A DNA stretch of 64,000 bases from an uncultured Eubacteriales bacterium (GTDB taxonomy: Bacteria > Bacillota > Clostridia > Oscillospirales > Oscillospiraceae): positions 62,001-126,000 of the forward strand of contig URDJ01000002.1 of the NCBI GenBank assembly GCA_900546615.1. The letters run 5' to 3'. Shown here piece by piece: positions 62,300-64,000 of the stretch. Numbering within the stretch: the stretch's first letter is position 1; each line of letters starts with the position of its first letter. The translations under genes and the position numbers were made by a program. Under the pieces are notes generated by a model. It saw only the letters and a list, made by a program, of their open reading frames with translations. It was not told where the DNA came from and ran no database searches.

Positions 62300-64000
62300 C
62301 GCATACGCCCTCCTCCAGCAGCTTTGCCGCGCCGCAGGCGGAGCACTCCGCACGGCAGTCCGGCGAGAGCCGCGCCTCGTAAGCCCTGTGCCGCTCTCTG
62401 AGCAGCAGGCTCGTGCGGACGCCCATGTCTATGCGGCACCAGGGCAGCAGCTCGTCCTCGGCCCGCTCGCGCGAGGCGTAAAACGCCGGGTCGAGGCCGC
62501 AGGCCCTGAAAGCATCCATCCAGCGGCCAAAGCGGAAATAGTCGCTCCAGGCCTCCATGCGTCCGCCGTCGCGCCAGACCGCCTCGATGACATCGGCGGC
62601 CTTTCTGTCGCCCCTTGAGAGCGCCGCCTCTATGAAGCTCGTGTCCGCGTCGTGCCAGTTGTAGCTCACGTTCTTCGCCGTGATGCTGCCCCGCAGCAGC
62701 TCCACGCGTCGGCGGTATTCCTCCATCGAGACCTGCGGCTCCCACTGGAAGGGGCTGTGCGGCTTCGGGATGAAGCAGGACGTGCTGACCGTTAGCCGCA
62801 CGCCGCGCTGCTTGTTCGGCGAGTGCTGCCGCCAGGTATAGAGCACCTTGGACGCGAGCTCGGCAATACCTTTGACGTCCTCGTCAGTCTCCGTGGGCAG
62901 ACCGAGCATGAAATAGAGCTTTATGGCATTCCAGCCGCCCTCGAAGGCGATGCGGCAGGTGTTTAAAAGCTCCTCCTCCGTGACGTTTTTGTTTATGACG
63001 TCTCGCAGCCTCTGAGTCCCGGCCTCGGGCGCGAAGGTCAGGCCGCCGCGCCGCACCTTCTGGAGCCGGCTCATCAGCTCCATGGAGAAGTTGTCAGCTC
63101 GCAGCGAAGGCAGCGACAGGCTGATATTCTGCGGCTCGCACCAGTCCAGAAGTCCGTCGCAGGCCTCGGTGAGGTGCTTGTAGTCGCTGCTCGAGAGGCT
63201 CAGCAGCGTGGCCTCCTGGCAGCCGGTGTTTTTGAGGCTCTCCCTGCCAATCTCAATGACCCTCTCGGCGCTCCGGGCGCGGATGGGCCGGTAGACGTAG
63301 CCCGCCTGACAGAAACGGCAGCCGCGCACGCAGCCGCGGAAGAGCTCCACGTTCACGCGGTCGTGGACGATCTCCGTGCTCGGCACTATGGGCGCTGTGG
63401 GATAATAGGCCGCGTCAAGGTTCGATACTATGCGCTTTGTGACCTTCTCCGGCGCACCCTCAAGGGGCGTCATGGCGCTGAGAGTGCCGTCGGCGTTCCA
63501 TGTCGGCTCGTAGAGCGAGGGAACGTAGACGCCGGGTATCTTCGCTGCCTCGATGAGGAAGCGGCGCTTTTCCCACCCCTCGTCGCGGGCCTTCTGAAAG
63601 AGGCGCAGGACCTCGATATCCACCTCCTCGCCCTCTCCGAGCACCATGAGGTCCATGAAGGGCGCCATGGGCTCGGGGTTGCAGCAGCTCGTCCCGCCCG
63701 CGAAGACCAGCGGCACGAGGCCGGGCCTGTCCGCCGAGCGCAGCGGGATGCCGGACATATCCAGCATGTCCAGCACGGTGCAATAGGCCATCTCGTAGCC
63801 GATGGAGAAACCGAGGACGTCGAAGTCGGAAACGGGGTCGCCGCTCTCGAGGGCGTAGAGCGGGATATTGTTCTCGCGCATCTTCTCCGCCATATCGCCC
63901 CATGGCGCGAACACCCTCTCGCACCATATATCCGGCTCCGCGTTTATGCAGCCGTAGAGGATGCGCATGCCGAGGTTCGACATGCCTATTTCATACACAT
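62292..64000 (-). CDS. TIGR03960 B12-binding radical-SAM protein (partial)
   Basis: At least 569 residues; the N-terminus lies beyond the right window edge. The open frame begins within the conserved DVYEIGMSNLGMRILY, so perhaps 50 residues are missing. The radical-SAM motif is RGCVRGCRFC near residue 220. TFAPEAGTQRLRDVINK and the C-terminal Cys motifs (CRAECSACG) follow. It leads into the DUF2344 partner. Its substrate has not been established to my knowledge. Confidence 0.92.
   Translation of the reverse strand, partial: VYEIGMSNLGMRILYGCINAEPDIWCERVFAPWGDMAEKMRENNIPLYALESGDPVSDFDVLGFSIGYEMAYCTVLDMLDMSGIPLRSADRPGLVPLVFAGGTSCCNPEPMAPFMDLMVLGEGEEVDIEVLRLFQKARDEGWEKRRFLIEAAKIPGVYVPSLYEPTWNADGTLSAMTPLEGAPEKVTKRIVSNLDAAYYPTAPIVPSTEIVHDRVNVELFRGCVRGCRFCQAGYVYRPIRARSAERVIEIGRESLKNTGCQEATLLSLSSSDYKHLTEACDGLLDWCEPQNISLSLPSLRADNFSMELMSRLQKVRRGGLTFAPEAGTQRLRDVINKNVTEEELLNTCRIAFEGGWNAIKLYFMLGLPTETDEDVKGIAELASKVLYTWRQHSPNKQRGVRLTVSTSCFIPKPHSPFQWEPQVSMEEYRRRVELLRGSITAKNVSYNWHDADTSFIEAALSRGDRKAADVIEAVWRDGGRMEAWSDYFRFGRWMDAFRACGLDPAFYASRERAEDELLPWCRIDMGVRTSLLLRERHRAYEARLSPDCRAECSACGAAKLLEEGVCDG

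Overview
This 64 kb window looks like chromosomal DNA of a GC-rich, endospore-forming member of the Clostridia, probably of the Oscillospiraceae/Ruminococcaceae type. The evidence is a SpoVM peptide, a SipL-like SPOCS/LysM protein, YtfJ/GerW, an IspH-S1 fusion, the MEP isoprenoid pathway, a ferredoxin-linked 2-oxoacid oxidoreductase, and gene orders shared with Bacillus and Clostridium. Genus-level placement is inference. Almost every gene lies on the minus strand, so transcription and probably replication run right to left. The only plus-strand genes are two broken LysR genes (2530-4068), a small DUF1540 gene (51665) and an orphan lipoprotein (55920).

Left end (1-4119): an accessory sugar-ABC fragment. 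It has an ATPase cut by the window edge, a binding lipoprotein broken by a one-base deletion, and two decayed LysR genes. 4137-9660: the uppP-ftsK-mrnC-rqcH operon. 9859-9944: a terminator built into a perfect 72-bp palindrome. 9948-13292: a four-subunit 2-oxoacid:ferredoxin oxidoreductase led by a P-loop NTPase, with a sigma-A promoter overlapped by an 11-bp inverted repeat. 13421-14155: yebC.

14277-30190: one long operon, cdaA-cdaR-rseC-yicC-remA-gmk-rpoZ-priA-def-fmt-rsmB-rlmN-prpC-prkC-rsgA, then a 58-aa membrane protein, spoVM and a sipL-like gene. It joins c-di-AMP signalling, translation initiation and rRNA modification, Ser/Thr phosphorylation and the spore-coat basement layer. 30296-33454: cysteine desulfurase-like enzyme plus DUF3343, ispF, ispD and carD. 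33606-39163: an RpiR regulator, a flavoprotein, cmk, plsC and the ispH-rpsA fusion. 39298-44338: M50 protease, scpA, scpB, DUF2953, ytfJ, dacF, rluB. 44421-50787: tig-clpP-clpX-lon-engB. 50882-53354: phosphoesterase, DUF1540, thrC.

53366-58979: lepB-ylqF-rnhB-yraN, separated from rplS by an insert holding a 752-aa solute-binding-like lipoprotein, a hairpin repeat and an 84-aa gene. 59121-64000: MOSC-moaC-moaA with a chloramphenicol-acetyltransferase-like gene and the TIGR03936/TIGR03960 pair, the last cut by the window edge.

No tRNA, rRNA, CRISPR array, integrase or transposase was seen. Most genes are conserved core genes. The less explained parts are the small membrane protein beside spoVM, the P-loop NTPase of the oxidoreductase operon with its operator-like repeat, the palindromic elements, the orphan lipoprotein and the decaying left end. 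Start codons were chosen from ribosome binding sites, stop/start overlaps and promoter positions. Residue positions are approximate.
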